Source of the DNA: Comamonadaceae bacterium
GTDB taxonomy: Bacteria; Pseudomonadota; Gammaproteobacteria; Burkholderiales; Burkholderiaceae_C
Direction: 5' to 3'
DNA length: 64,000 bases
NCBI GenBank assembly: GCA_947475685.1
Contig: CANJNC010000006.1
Coordinates: forward strand, 31,491-95,490
This document shows positions 50,401-57,923 of this stretch, piece by piece. How positions within the stretch are numbered: the first letter of the stretch is position 1; each line of letters begins with the position of its first letter. The translations under genes and the position numbers were made by a program. The notes under the pieces were generated by a model that was not told the origin of the DNA, made no database searches, and worked only from the letters and a program-made list of their open reading frames with translations.

Positions 50401-50488
50401 CGCAATTGGAACACTTTTCACATTGTTTGTTGTTCCAGCGATGTATGTATTCATTGCCTCCGATCGACTCAAAGAGATTAAATCTTAG
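47450..50488 (+). CDS. RND efflux permease (HAE1 family, AcrB-like)
   Basis: Proton-driven inner-membrane pump of 1012 aa with two sets of six helices and two large periplasmic loops. It begins FTDLFIKRPVLASVVSLLII, the usual family start. LALVLAIGLVVDDAIIVVEN in helix 4 holds the proton-relay Asp pair. Helix-10 region LVTLMGLISKHGILIVEVAK is typical of the multidrug subfamily. Subgroup resembles MexK/MuxB-type pumps rather than metal exporters. Drug range is not readable from sequence. Confidence 0.95.
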   Translation: MNFTDLFIKRPVLASVVSLLIIVLGLRSIFNLPVSQYPKTQNAVVTVSTTYFGADSQTVAGFITQPLETAIAQAQGIDYISSTSSNGVSTITATLRLNYDANRALTEINTQVASVKNQLPPQAQQPVLTVQMGQTIAAMYMGFYSSDLPTNNVTDYLIRVVKPKIDSVEGVQVAEILGGRIFALRAWLDVDKMTAFNVTAADVSQSLAANNFLAPVGVSKGSMVTIPLTAGTDLHSVDEFKKLNIKTSNGALIKLEDIATVSLGSENYDFNVAFSGVRSVFIGIKVAPDANVLDVAKRVKKMFPSVKEQLPSGLTGAIVYDSTAFINTSIYEVLKTLAEALVIVTLVIFLFLGNFKAVMIPVIAMPLSLIGTFFIMLALGYSINLLTLLALVLAIGLVVDDAIIVVENFDRQMKDEGLNSFDAAIKAARELGSPILAMTIVLIAVYVPIGFQGGLTGALFTEFAFTLAGAVAVSGIVALTLSPMMCSEFFKNHEHDSSPLVEKIDAIFAKVQSRYQRTLHSLLNTWPVLIVMGVILLVLLGLMFKMSKSELAPQEDQGLVASLVTGAPTATADQMQIYAKQVFDVAKSVPEYEQMFQITGVPTVNVGIGGVIFKTWEERKRSALELQMYLQAQWNKIAGVRVAAFQFPPLPGSSGLPVQFVISTTEPFQNLNQVAQQVLDKARAANKFYFVDVDLKIDKPQATVEVDRDKITSLGLTEQDVGLALSTALGGGYVNYFSIAGRSYKVIPQVQQIDRLNPEDVLNFNIKLPNGTLVKASTVASLKFDVVPESINRFQQLNSATISGVSGASQGEVLKFLKDTVLEIAPSGYSVDYSGQSRQYVKESGGFLLTMFFAIVIVYLALAAQFESFKDPIVILVSVPLALFGAMIFIFLGMASVNIYTEVGLVTLMGLISKHGILIVEVAKQLQRAGQTKRQAIEAAACIRLRPILMTTAAMVFGVIPLVIASGAGAAGRQAMGIVIFAGLAIGTLFTLFVVPAMYVFIASDRLKEIKS

Positions 50489-50518
50489 CAGCAATACTTT
50501 TTTTATGTTTCTTTATAA

Positions 50519-50546
50519 AGTAAAGCCCTCTGATGAGGGCTTTACT
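50519..50546. terminator. Bidirectional terminator between efflux permease and cytochrome c genes
   Basis: AGTAAAGCCCTC and its perfect complement form a 12-bp stem with loop TGAT. T-rich sequence follows on the plus side (CCTTTTA) and TTTATAAAG-type sequence on the other. It sits between convergent genes, 31 bp past the permease stop, so it likely serves both. Confidence 0.85.
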
Positions 50547-50587
50547 CCTTTTACAAATGTCTTTTAAAAAGACTCTTTAGACAATAA

Positions 50588-51220
50588 TTACTTATTCAGG
50601 GTTGACAAATACTCTGACAACAACTCCAACTCTTCGCTGAGCAACGCTTGAGCAGCTGAGGTCATGGTGCCATCAAAGTCTCCTCTTTGAGCAGCCTTAA
50701 AGAGTTTAAGTTGCTCAAAGAGATAGTTTTGATGCTGCCCAGCCAACCTAGGGATATGCTGTTGTCCAGTTAGATTTGCTGTGTGACAAGCCACACAGTT
50801 GTTTTTCTCGGTGATCTCTTTACCCTTAGCAATAACCGTCGCATCAGCATCACGAACTGGAGAGATTAATTTTTGTGATGAAAAATATTGAGCAAGATCA
50901 TTCAAGTCGGCATTGGAGAGTTTCTCTGCAAATACCGACATGACATCACTTTTTCTTCGCCCTTCTCTGTACATATACAAAGCTGTCACGATGAACTGCT
51001 TGGGTTGTGCTGCAATAGAGGGGATATTTGGGCTGACCGAGTTGCCATCCACACCATGACAGCTTGTACAGACTTGAGCCTTTAAACGCCCCTCCTCCAT
51101 ACCCGCAAGGCTCAGTTGAGAGAAAGGACTTAATAAAGTGAGAACGGCAGCCGTTCTTATGGCTGCCGTCGTACTCCATTTTTTCACACGTTTCAGGTGT
51201 GAATAATAGAATGTTTTCAT
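50588..51220 (-). CDS. Dihaem cytochrome c (c4-like)
   Basis: Periplasmic electron carrier of 210 aa with two haem-binding motifs, CTSCH (about residue 51) and CVACH (about residue 145). ATG 51220 (MKTFYYSHL) gives a signal peptide whose core is AAVLTLLSPFSQLSLAG; the frame is open 23 codons upstream, into the next gene, without signal features. GQQHIPRLAGQHQNYLFEQL is typical for cytochrome c4/c553-like domains. It follows the sorbosone dehydrogenase with a 4-bp gap, so it is probably that enzyme's electron acceptor. Confidence 0.88.
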   Translation of the reverse strand: MKTFYYSHLKRVKKWSTTAAIRTAAVLTLLSPFSQLSLAGMEEGRLKAQVCTSCHGVDGNSVSPNIPSIAAQPKQFIVTALYMYREGRRKSDVMSVFAEKLSNADLNDLAQYFSSQKLISPVRDADATVIAKGKEITEKNNCVACHTANLTGQQHIPRLAGQHQNYLFEQLKLFKAAQRGDFDGTMTSAAQALLSEELELLSEYLSTLNK

Positions 51221-51224
51221 AAAA

Positions 51225-52439
51225 TTACTTTGAATAAGACACTCTATAGATGATCCCGTTGTAATCATCAGAAAAAAGAATAGAGCCATCTTTCATTTGC
51301 AACACATCCACAGGACGGCCCCACATTGGAGGGTCCCCTTTTTCGTTTTCTAAAAAGCCATCAATAAACGCATGCTTCGTAGCATTGCCCTTGGCATCCA
51401 AAGAAACACGAATCAAATTGTATCCATGCTTGGGATCGCGGTTCCATGAACCATGTTGAGCAATAATCATGCTGTTTTTGTATTCTGCAGGAAACATTTT
51501 ACCGGTGTAGAACTTCATGCCAAGAGGGGCAATATGTGCACCAAGTTTCAAAATGGGTGGAGAAAACTCATCACATGAACGATTTTGACCATATACAGGG
51601 TCAAGCGTATCGCCTTGATGACAGAATGGGAAACCAAAATGCTGGCCTTTTTTCTTGGCCACGTTCAATTCGTCGTTGGGTAAATCAGTGCCTAACCAAT
51701 CTCGACCATGCTCGGTAAACCACAAGTCCTTGGTGACTGGGTGAAACGCCATACCAACACTGTTTCTGACACCTTCAGCATAATTCTCCAAAATACCTGT
51801 TTTAGGATCTACTCGAACGATCGAAGCTTCGTTGTAGGTGGGCATGGTAATGTTCTGTGGAGAACCAATATTAAAGTAAAGCTTGCCATCGGGACCCATC
51901 ACAAGGTATTTCCAAAAGTGGCCCGGTGCATTATTAGGATCTAAGTTATCAATCACCACCTTGCCTTCGCCAGGGTTATCAAGCTTAGACTCGATGTCAT
52001 CAAATCGGGTAATTCTGTTTCTTTCGGCCACGTACAGCGTGCCTTTGTCAAAAACCAGGCCATTGGGTGCTTTGAGTCCTTTAAGCAAGACTTTGACCTC
52101 CCTCTTGCCAGCCGTATCGACGATCGCGTAAACATTGGTAAGATTTCTATTGCTCGCAAATACAGTTCCTTTGTCACCCAGGGCTAATGATCTGCCCTCT
52201 GGTGCACCCTCAGCCCAAACTTCCACTTTAAAGCCAGCAGGCACCTTTAACTTATTAATAGGCAAGTCAGACGACGCACGTCCTGTCATGTGAGGTGCAA
52301 AGGGATGTAGGGGCGACTGCGCTTGCTCACTTGCCATTCCCTGCTTCCATGATGGAGGAGCCGCAGGCGCTTGTTGCGCAATTGCACTCGAGGCAATCAA
52401 CGAAATCACTGAAGCAGTAAAGAAAGATTTATTAAACAT
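51225..52439 (-). CDS. PQQ-dependent sugar (sorbosone) dehydrogenase family protein
   Basis: Periplasmic six-bladed beta-propeller quinoprotein of 404 aa. Signal peptide FFTASVISLIASSAIAQQ; then FKVEVWAEGAPEGRSLALGD, VYAIVDTAGKREVKVLLKGL and NGLVFDKGTLYVAERNRI, typical of sorbosone dehydrogenases. RNSVGMAFHPVTKDLWFTEH and HFGFPFCHQGD follow, with AQHGSWNRDPKHGYNLIRV later. It would oxidise a sugar or aldose outside the cytoplasm and hand electrons to the coupled cytochrome c. Substrate and PQQ dependence are inferred from family. Confidence 0.88.
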   Translation of the reverse strand: MFNKSFFTASVISLIASSAIAQQAPAAPPSWKQGMASEQAQSPLHPFAPHMTGRASSDLPINKLKVPAGFKVEVWAEGAPEGRSLALGDKGTVFASNRNLTNVYAIVDTAGKREVKVLLKGLKAPNGLVFDKGTLYVAERNRITRFDDIESKLDNPGEGKVVIDNLDPNNAPGHFWKYLVMGPDGKLYFNIGSPQNITMPTYNEASIVRVDPKTGILENYAEGVRNSVGMAFHPVTKDLWFTEHGRDWLGTDLPNDELNVAKKKGQHFGFPFCHQGDTLDPVYGQNRSCDEFSPPILKLGAHIAPLGMKFYTGKMFPAEYKNSMIIAQHGSWNRDPKHGYNLIRVSLDAKGNATKHAFIDGFLENEKGDPPMWGRPVDVLQMKDGSILFSDDYNGIIYRVSYSK

Positions 52440-52462
52440 AATTTGTCTCTGTGGTTGGTTTT

Positions 52463-52533
52463 ATTTCTCTGAGGTCTGAGATCAGACTTGAACAGAGAAA
52501 TTCATTCTATATGAAGGATTAAATCAATTGCAA
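52463..52533 (-). promoter_or_regulatory. Promoter with compound palindrome before the dehydrogenase-cytochrome operon
   Basis: On the minus strand TTGCAA (52528-52533) and TAGAAT (52504-52509) lie 18 bp apart, a plausible sigma-70 promoter. Just downstream, at 52463-52501, lies a nested dyad: outer arms ATTTCTCTG and CAGAGAAAT (9 bp, perfect) enclose inner arms GTCTGA and TCAGAC (6 bp, perfect, 2-bp centre). It covers the expected transcription start and leader, 23 bp before the start codon. It could be a repressor operator or an mRNA leader hairpin. Confidence 0.5.
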
Positions 52534-52654
52534 ACTTGAACATTCGGGTTTGTATTTAGATGATCAACTATTTTTCATATGTCACAATGCAAATGGAGAC
52601 TTACAAACAGCAAATAAACTTTTTTTATCAAAGTTCACAAATAAAGAACACTTC

Positions 52655-53704
52655 ATGAAAATCGGTATTTTTGATCACTTAGACACCCGTGACATCGATT
52701 TATCTCAATTTTATGAAGATCGACTGGCTTTGGTCAGTATCTATGATCAACTGGGGTTTCATGCCTATCATGTGGCAGAGCATCACTTTACGCCTTTAGG
52801 ATTGTCACCTTCGCCATCCGTCTATCTCTCAGCCATTGCTCAAAAGACGAAACGTATTTTATTTGGCCCACTTGTATACACCTTACCTTTGTATCACCCA
52901 CTTAGATTGTCAGATGAGATCTGCATGTTGGATCACATGAGCAAAGGACGGCTACAACTAGGCATCGGTCGAGGTGTATCGCCTTTTGAAGTTGGTTACT
53001 TTGGTGTCGACAATGACCGTGCTCAATCTATTTACCTAGAGAGCTTTGAAGTGCTCTTGCAGTCCCTTACACAATCCACGGTCTCCTATACGGGCGAACA
53101 TTTTAATTATCACAATGTCCCTATTGTCTTAAAACCTTTTCAAAAACCACACCCCCCGCTCTGGTACGGTGTGGGTCACCCTCAAGGCGTTGACTGGTGC
53201 ACTGCCAACAATGTGAATGCTGTCGTCAATGGCCCGCTAGAGAGAGTCCGACAAATCACCGATCGATTTAGGCAGCGTTGGAGTGAAACAAGCAAAAACC
53301 ATCTCGCGATGCCTTTGATTGGCACATCAAGACATGTGGTCATTTCTGAATCAGAAAGAGAAGCTGAAGTTTTGGCTAAAAGTGCATACGAAAAGTGGTA
53401 TTCAAGCTTCATGCATTTATTCACAATGCACAACAGCAAACCCCAATTTAATGCCTTTCCGGCCAGTTATGAAGAAGCTCGAAATGAAGGTCTGATCATT
53501 GCGGGTCAACCCAATACCGTATGTGATTTTTTAAAACATGAAATTCATAAATCTGGGGTCAATTATTTATTGACAAGATTTGCTTTCGGCAATCTTTCTC
53601 TTGAGCATGCTATCCAATCAACACAATTATTTGCCAGACATGTGATGCCAAGCTTGCAAACACTGCATCCACAACCTAAGGTTCACCATGAAATATTCTC
53701 TTGA
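52655..53704 (+). CDS. LLM class flavin-dependent oxidoreductase
   Basis: Luciferase-like (TIM-barrel) monooxygenase of 349 aa. MKIGIFDHLDTRDIDLSQFY opens it, then YHVAEHHFTPLGLSPSPSVY and VYTLPLYHPLRLSDEICMLD, then GRLQLGIGRGVSPFEVGYFG, the usual FMN and substrate regions. I start at ATG 52655; an in-frame ATG 35 codons upstream gives an extension unlike the family. Its last 17 bases overlap the following Bug gene, so the two are coupled and probably serve one catabolic route. The substrate is unknown. Confidence 0.88.
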   Translation: MKIGIFDHLDTRDIDLSQFYEDRLALVSIYDQLGFHAYHVAEHHFTPLGLSPSPSVYLSAIAQKTKRILFGPLVYTLPLYHPLRLSDEICMLDHMSKGRLQLGIGRGVSPFEVGYFGVDNDRAQSIYLESFEVLLQSLTQSTVSYTGEHFNYHNVPIVLKPFQKPHPPLWYGVGHPQGVDWCTANNVNAVVNGPLERVRQITDRFRQRWSETSKNHLAMPLIGTSRHVVISESEREAEVLAKSAYEKWYSSFMHLFTMHNSKPQFNAFPASYEEARNEGLIIAGQPNTVCDFLKHEIHKSGVNYLLTRFAFGNLSLEHAIQSTQLFARHVMPSLQTLHPQPKVHHEIFS

Positions 53705-54680
53705 GTCACGGCCTTTAAAGTTTATGTTTTCAATGGCTGTATGTGTTTTAAGCTTAAGCGTTTCACTGACGTATGCTCAAACTTGGCCTTCGAAAACCGT
53801 TAAATTTATCATGCCCTCAGCAGCGGCAAGCAGTCCAGACCGTCTAACTCGAATGATTGCTGAGCAATTGAGCAAAAAATGGGGTCAAAGCGTGATCGTT
53901 GAAAATAAACCCGGTGCCACTTCAATGCTTGGAACAGATTTTGTAGCCAAATCAGCACCCGATGGCTATACATTGCTTTCAACATTTACTTCATTCGTTC
54001 AAATCCCAGCTTTATTCAAAAAAATACCTTATAACACCGAACGTGACCTCATCCCCATCACTCAACTCGTGGATGTTGAGACAATATTTCTAGTCAGATC
54101 CGACTCTCCCTTTCTAACACTTGAAGACTTCGTCGTTGCAGCCAAATCAACCAAAATTCCATTGAGCTTTGGGTCTTTTGGCAGCGGCTCGTCCTTTCAT
54201 ATCTATGGCGAGAAACTGGCCAAGGCTAAAAGCATCACCTTGACCCACGTGCCTTATAAGGGAGAGGCTTTATCGACCCTGGACCTCGTAGGGGGTCAAC
54301 TCGACTCCGCATTTGCATCCATTGGGACAGCAATGCCTCATATTAAATCAGGTAAATTAAGACCTCTGGGAATCGTAATGCCTCAACGCTCAAAAATACT
54401 ACCCGATGTACCTACATTTTTAGAAATGAATGCTAAACCACCCGACATTTCAGGTTGGTTTGGCATTTTTGCTCCTGCAGGTACCTCGAATGCTATTGTG
54501 AATACCGTTTATAAAGATATCAAAGAAATTTTGGAAAGACCTGAATCGGTCAGAATTATTAGAGAACAAGGAATGGAACCCATCCTTAGTTCACCTGAGA
54601 TCTTTGCTATAAAAATTCGCGAAGACTTGATGCGCTGGAAGGCACTCTTACCAGAGGTCAATATACAACCGGGAGACTGA
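53688..54680 (+). CDS. Bug/TctC family substrate-binding protein (4)
   Basis: Periplasmic binding protein of 330 aa. The signal peptide has the core FMFSMAVCVLSLSVSLTYAQ, then WPSKTVKFIMPSAAASSPDR. Here the usual glycine-rich ligand loop (PGGGxD type) is changed to SAAASSPDRL, which may mean a different ligand. ENKPGATSMLGTDFVA, SAPDGYTLLS and VPYKGEALSTLDLVGGQLD are present. It starts inside the end of the LLM oxidoreductase gene (17-bp overlap), pointing to a shared substrate. No TctA/B partner nearby. Confidence 0.9.
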   Translation: MKYSLESRPLKFMFSMAVCVLSLSVSLTYAQTWPSKTVKFIMPSAAASSPDRLTRMIAEQLSKKWGQSVIVENKPGATSMLGTDFVAKSAPDGYTLLSTFTSFVQIPALFKKIPYNTERDLIPITQLVDVETIFLVRSDSPFLTLEDFVVAAKSTKIPLSFGSFGSGSSFHIYGEKLAKAKSITLTHVPYKGEALSTLDLVGGQLDSAFASIGTAMPHIKSGKLRPLGIVMPQRSKILPDVPTFLEMNAKPPDISGWFGIFAPAGTSNAIVNTVYKDIKEILERPESVRIIREQGMEPILSSPEIFAIKIREDLMRWKALLPEVNIQPGD

Positions 54681-54758
54681 GCAAAATACATGTGTATTTG
54701 GAATGTGCAAGCAACCAGTGTATTGAGAAGAGCCGGCGTTTTAGAACCATTTGAAAAA

Positions 54759-54834
54759 TGGTAGGCTGTGAGTGATTCGAACACCCGACCAATAGATTAA
54801 GAGTCTACTGCTCTACCAACTGAGCTAACAGCCA
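54759..54834 (-). tRNA. tRNA-Lys, anticodon CTT
   Basis: Read on the minus strand: a 76-nt tRNA with D-arm GCTCAGTTGGTAGAGC, anticodon loop CTCTTAA (anticodon CTT, lysine AAG), T-loop TTCGAAT and an encoded ACCA end. Six acceptor pairs form (GGCTGT with ACAGCC), but the first position is T facing T at position 72, where homologues normally have G-C. A candidate promoter lies just upstream. Overall fold is otherwise sound, so I call it functional with reserve. Confidence 0.88.
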
Positions 54835-54851
54835 AAAAAAACATTTGAAAT

Positions 54852-54880
54852 ATTATAGTTCAAAAATAATTCTAAACCAA
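54852..54880 (-). promoter_or_regulatory. Candidate sigma-70 promoter of tRNA-Lys
   Basis: On the minus strand TTGGTT (54875-54880), a 17-bp spacer and a perfect TATAAT (54852-54857). The expected start point is about 10 bases before the tRNA 5' end. Confidence 0.65.
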
Positions 54881-54956
54881 CTATTGCTTTTTTGAAAATA
54901 GTAAAGCCTATAAACTTCCCTAATTAAAACTGAATCAATGGGCTTAGATCTTTATC

Positions 54957-55430
54957 ATGCTAAAAAGAATCATTTTTATTATTTTGCCCTTATATGTCTT
55001 CATGCTAGCTCATGCTTTTTCGATTGGAATACCAAAAGGTGTGATAGACACCTTTTTGAATAAGAAGTTTCCCATGGAAAAATACACAATTACAATCGAT
55101 CATCCCATCACTCAATTTAAAAAAGAAATTGAAAAAATTGAGCTGTGTGGCAATTGGAGTGAGAAATTAACACGCACTTCGGGAGAATTCTGTGTGGATG
55201 CTCAACTTCGTTGGAACAAAAGCAACGGTGACATCGAACTTTCAAAAATCAATCTTTTAAAAATCAATGCCAAAGGGCTTGGTGAGTTGCCTAGGAGCAT
55301 CGGTCAATCTCTTAACGCAACTGTTTTAAGTTTATTGGATGGCACTTGCGTCTACCATATGACTGAATTTATGGGAAAACACCTTGAGAGTATTCACGTT
55401 GAAGAAACCAGTCTATCCTTTAAATTTTAA
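54957..55430 (+). CDS. Small exported protein, DUF1439-like
   Basis: Protein of 157 aa with a signal peptide (IIFIILPLYVFMLAHAFS). The body has alternating strands such as YTITIDHPITQFKKEIEKIE and GDIELSKINLLKINAKGLGE, ending in HLESIHVEETSLSFKF. This resembles DUF1439/YceB-type envelope proteins with a lipid-binding-like beta fold, but the match is from memory and loose. Two Cys (in ELCGNW and EFCVDAQ) could form a disulfide in the periplasm. It converges with the lipocalin gene. Confidence 0.6.
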   Translation: MLKRIIFIILPLYVFMLAHAFSIGIPKGVIDTFLNKKFPMEKYTITIDHPITQFKKEIEKIELCGNWSEKLTRTSGEFCVDAQLRWNKSNGDIELSKINLLKINAKGLGELPRSIGQSLNATVLSLLDGTCVYHMTEFMGKHLESIHVEETSLSFKF

Positions 55431-55470
55431 AATACTTAAAAGCGCAAAAATTTCTCTCTCCACCACTCTA

Positions 55471-56058
55471 CTATTTTGAATAAATATCTTGTTTATGTGG
55501 AGTCCGTTCTAATTTGCTCAAGTCATAGCCGTTGGCACTTAATCGCAAAAGAAGATCGTTCAACTGCTTATCATCGGGGTCTGGCGTTCTTGACAATATC
55601 CATAAATATTCACGTTTGGGCTCACTGATTGCCACCAATTGATAAGTTGTATCTAAATCAATTACCCAGTAATCTCCCCAAACAAATGGAATTAATGACA
55701 ACCATTCAGGTGCGAATCGGACTTTTAACTTGGCGGATCTTGTATCGCCAATTTGCTTGGCAGTACCAATTGCTTCTGAAATCTGCCCATTTTCAAGGCG
55801 ACATTGATTGAAAACTGCAAGGCTTCCATCGTTTTTAACGGAGTAATTCGCCTTGGTATCGGTTTTGCACTTTTTTTGAAACCAATTTGGAAATTTTGCA
55901 ATTTCATACCAATTTCCTAAATAGCGCGGGACATCCAAGGATTCGATGGCTTTAAGTACTAAAGCATTGTTCTCTTCACTGGCGACCTCTTTTGAAAAAA
56001 GAAAACAGCACATCAAGAGAGGTGAAATTAAAAATAGATGCTTATTGATATTAGTCAA
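55471..56058 (-). CDS. Lipocalin family protein (Blc-like)
   Basis: Envelope lipocalin of 195 aa, expected to bind lipids or hydrophobic ligands in or near the outer membrane. RYLGNWYEIAKFPNWFQKKC is the first conserved lipocalin region (GxW), and KLKVRFAPEWLSLIPFVWGD followed by YLWILSRTPDPDD matches bacterial Blc. The best start is TTG 56058 with AGGAT six bases upstream, giving the hydrophobic leader LFLISPLLMCCFLF, in which a Cys could be lipidated. A later ATG (56013) would destroy the signal peptide. Confidence 0.82.
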   Translation of the reverse strand: MTNINKHLFLISPLLMCCFLFSKEVASEENNALVLKAIESLDVPRYLGNWYEIAKFPNWFQKKCKTDTKANYSVKNDGSLAVFNQCRLENGQISEAIGTAKQIGDTRSAKLKVRFAPEWLSLIPFVWGDYWVIDLDTTYQLVAISEPKREYLWILSRTPDPDDKQLNDLLLRLSANGYDLSKLERTPHKQDIYSK

Positions 56059-56216
56059 AAAAAGAAATCCTATAAAAATGTAAAAATCTGATCAATTCCT
56101 ATTGAAGAAGAACTAAGATAAAACAAAAGTATCCAAGACAGTATAGGCGAAACAATTTTTTTTTTATTTCCCGCAACGAAAAACCAAACCTCGCTTACAA
56201 ATAATTCCAAAGTTTT

Positions 56217-57287
56217 TCAAATGGGATCATAAACTGCAAATACCTTGTTCGAGTTAAAAACATGCGTTTCAACAAAGGAACTCCAATTCAAATTAGCCTT
56301 TAACTCTTCCATAGCTCCTATGAGGGGACTCCAATTGAGTATTTCTTGTTGACCTGATATATCAAACGACTCGGTTGTTTGACGCCTCCAATAGTCAAAA
56401 TCTCCTCTCACCATTGCCTCATAAAGTTTTATATCTGCTGGGGTATCAGGATAAAGTCTATAGTTTTTATCACACAAGAACGCGTGCGACCAACTTGAAG
56501 AGGCCACCAAAGCCACTCGCCAAGGAGAGTCAGAAAGAATTTTTGCCGTATGCGCTCCTAATTTCATGCACCTATTGGGAGACGGAGATGGCGGATCCAA
56601 TTCAAGTTTAGCGTCCATTTTGGTCAAGAAGCCCTTTGCAGAAATGACCTTAGACCCATAACAATTGATGGGCATGGCAATGGTTGGGTATTCCCAACCG
56701 ACCCTATCGTAATCAAGATAAAGAATTGCATTGGTGAAAGCATGTGCTAGGCTTGAGTGATGAAGTGGCTTGTAAGCATACGAAACATCGATATCAGACT
56801 GAATCAAACCTGAAATCAAATGCTTTGCAATATCACGCCTTCCCTTCAACCGGTAATGCTTATCTGGACCTTCCCCCCAAGCATTTGGCTTGCCTGAATC
56901 GACCATTGAGGAATTTTGTGCGTGGCGCCATGGATAAATGTCCATATCCTCATAAGCAAATACAGTAAATGGTGGAACAACGTCCTCTTTAAAATTTTCG
57001 TATTGATCGTCCCCCCAAATCAAGACGACATCTGGATTGAAGTCATCTAAAGACTTTCTAACCCTTCTAAATTGCTCAACCAACTGGGCGCGATGGATTG
57101 CGGCAGCCTTTACCCCCAAATCATCCGACCACTCTTCCCGCATTTTGGATGACCAATTTTTAGGATCTTTGGCTGCGTCTGGAATACTCACATCTCCCAA
57201 GGTATATCGCAAAATACCCGACATAATAGAATCTGGTGTGGACAAAGGTGGGTAATGAGAGAGTCCCAAACCTAATATTTCTGCCAT
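56217..57287 (-). CDS. Class III extradiol ring-cleavage dioxygenase, LigB-like
   Basis: Protein of 356 aa of the LigB superfamily, whose members open catechol-type rings with non-haem Fe(II). GLGLSHYPPLS near the N-terminus (likely metal His11), PDVVLIWGDDQYENFKEDVV (conserved GDD region) and VALVASSSWSHAFLCDKNYR are characteristic. AAGGAT stands before the ATG. The neighbourhood (Bug protein, muconolactone-isomerase-like protein, hydroxyacid dehydrogenase) supports aromatic acid breakdown. A small LigA-type subunit is not visible here, so it may be a single-subunit type. Confidence 0.82.
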   Translation of the reverse strand: MAEILGLGLSHYPPLSTPDSIMSGILRYTLGDVSIPDAAKDPKNWSSKMREEWSDDLGVKAAAIHRAQLVEQFRRVRKSLDDFNPDVVLIWGDDQYENFKEDVVPPFTVFAYEDMDIYPWRHAQNSSMVDSGKPNAWGEGPDKHYRLKGRRDIAKHLISGLIQSDIDVSYAYKPLHHSSLAHAFTNAILYLDYDRVGWEYPTIAMPINCYGSKVISAKGFLTKMDAKLELDPPSPSPNRCMKLGAHTAKILSDSPWRVALVASSSWSHAFLCDKNYRLYPDTPADIKLYEAMVRGDFDYWRRQTTESFDISGQQEILNWSPLIGAMEELKANLNWSSFVETHVFNSNKVFAVYDPI

Positions 57288-57923
57288 TTACAATCCTTCG
57301 TGTTCGCAATCATTGAAGCCTTTTACAAAATATTTTACGCTTTCTGTCGCCTGAACTTATAAGATGCCCCAATCTTAAGATAATTAAATCAAAAAGAAGG
57401 ACTTGAACCTATAGTCAAAAGACTTTCCCAATGATTTTGAAAAGACTCTATTGAAATTCTTTCATCACCCATTAATTGATTACATTTATCTAAGTTCATA
57501 AACTCCTCTTTTAAGCGATTTTTATGCAACAGATGACGGTCGATTATTTTGTTAAGTTTACTCCGAATGTTGCCAAAAAAGTACAGCCTAGGTTGACCAA
57601 CTGTACTTTTTATTTATTCAGATGTATAAATAAGTTTATACAAAATTATTAGGTTAAAACTTGCAAACTAATTTGATTGTTTTTTTTGGAATTTTGGCTT
57701 CTAAAGTCAGGCACTGGTATTCGCAGATGAACAGCGATGCAGCCCTTAAATATAATAGTCGACTTGGGTTTTATTCTTCTAGTTTTTTGCAACGTGAACA
57801 ATGGCCTGAGGCAAGTCGTCAAAAAAACTCACATTAAAACTCCTAAATCCATTCGTCTGTAGGGAGGCAATTTAAGACAAATTTTCACTTCAAGTTCTAG
57901 AAATACATTGGGACTAGCTTGTT
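57288..57923. other. Intergenic region with hairpins and a possible 36-codon ORF
   Basis: About 640 bp. A hairpin with 11-bp arms AAAAAGTACAG and CTGTACTTTTT (57576-57611, 14-nt loop) may end transcripts from the 2-hydroxyacid dehydrogenase, and GTATAAA-TAAG-TTTATAC (57624-57641) lies beside it. On the minus strand, 57389-57499 encodes a 36-aa frame (MNLDKCNQLMGDERI...) with GAGGAG close to its ATG, about 100 bp ahead of the dioxygenase gene. Whether it is translated is not known. Nothing else is recognisable. Confidence 0.45.
57576..57611. terminator. AT-framed hairpin, possible terminator
   Basis: Arms AAAAAGTACAG / CTGTACTTTTT, 14-nt loop, flanked by A- and T-runs on both sides so it would work in either direction. 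It lies about 310 bp beyond the hydroxyacid dehydrogenase stop (minus strand). The stem is weak in GC pairs. Confidence 0.45.
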
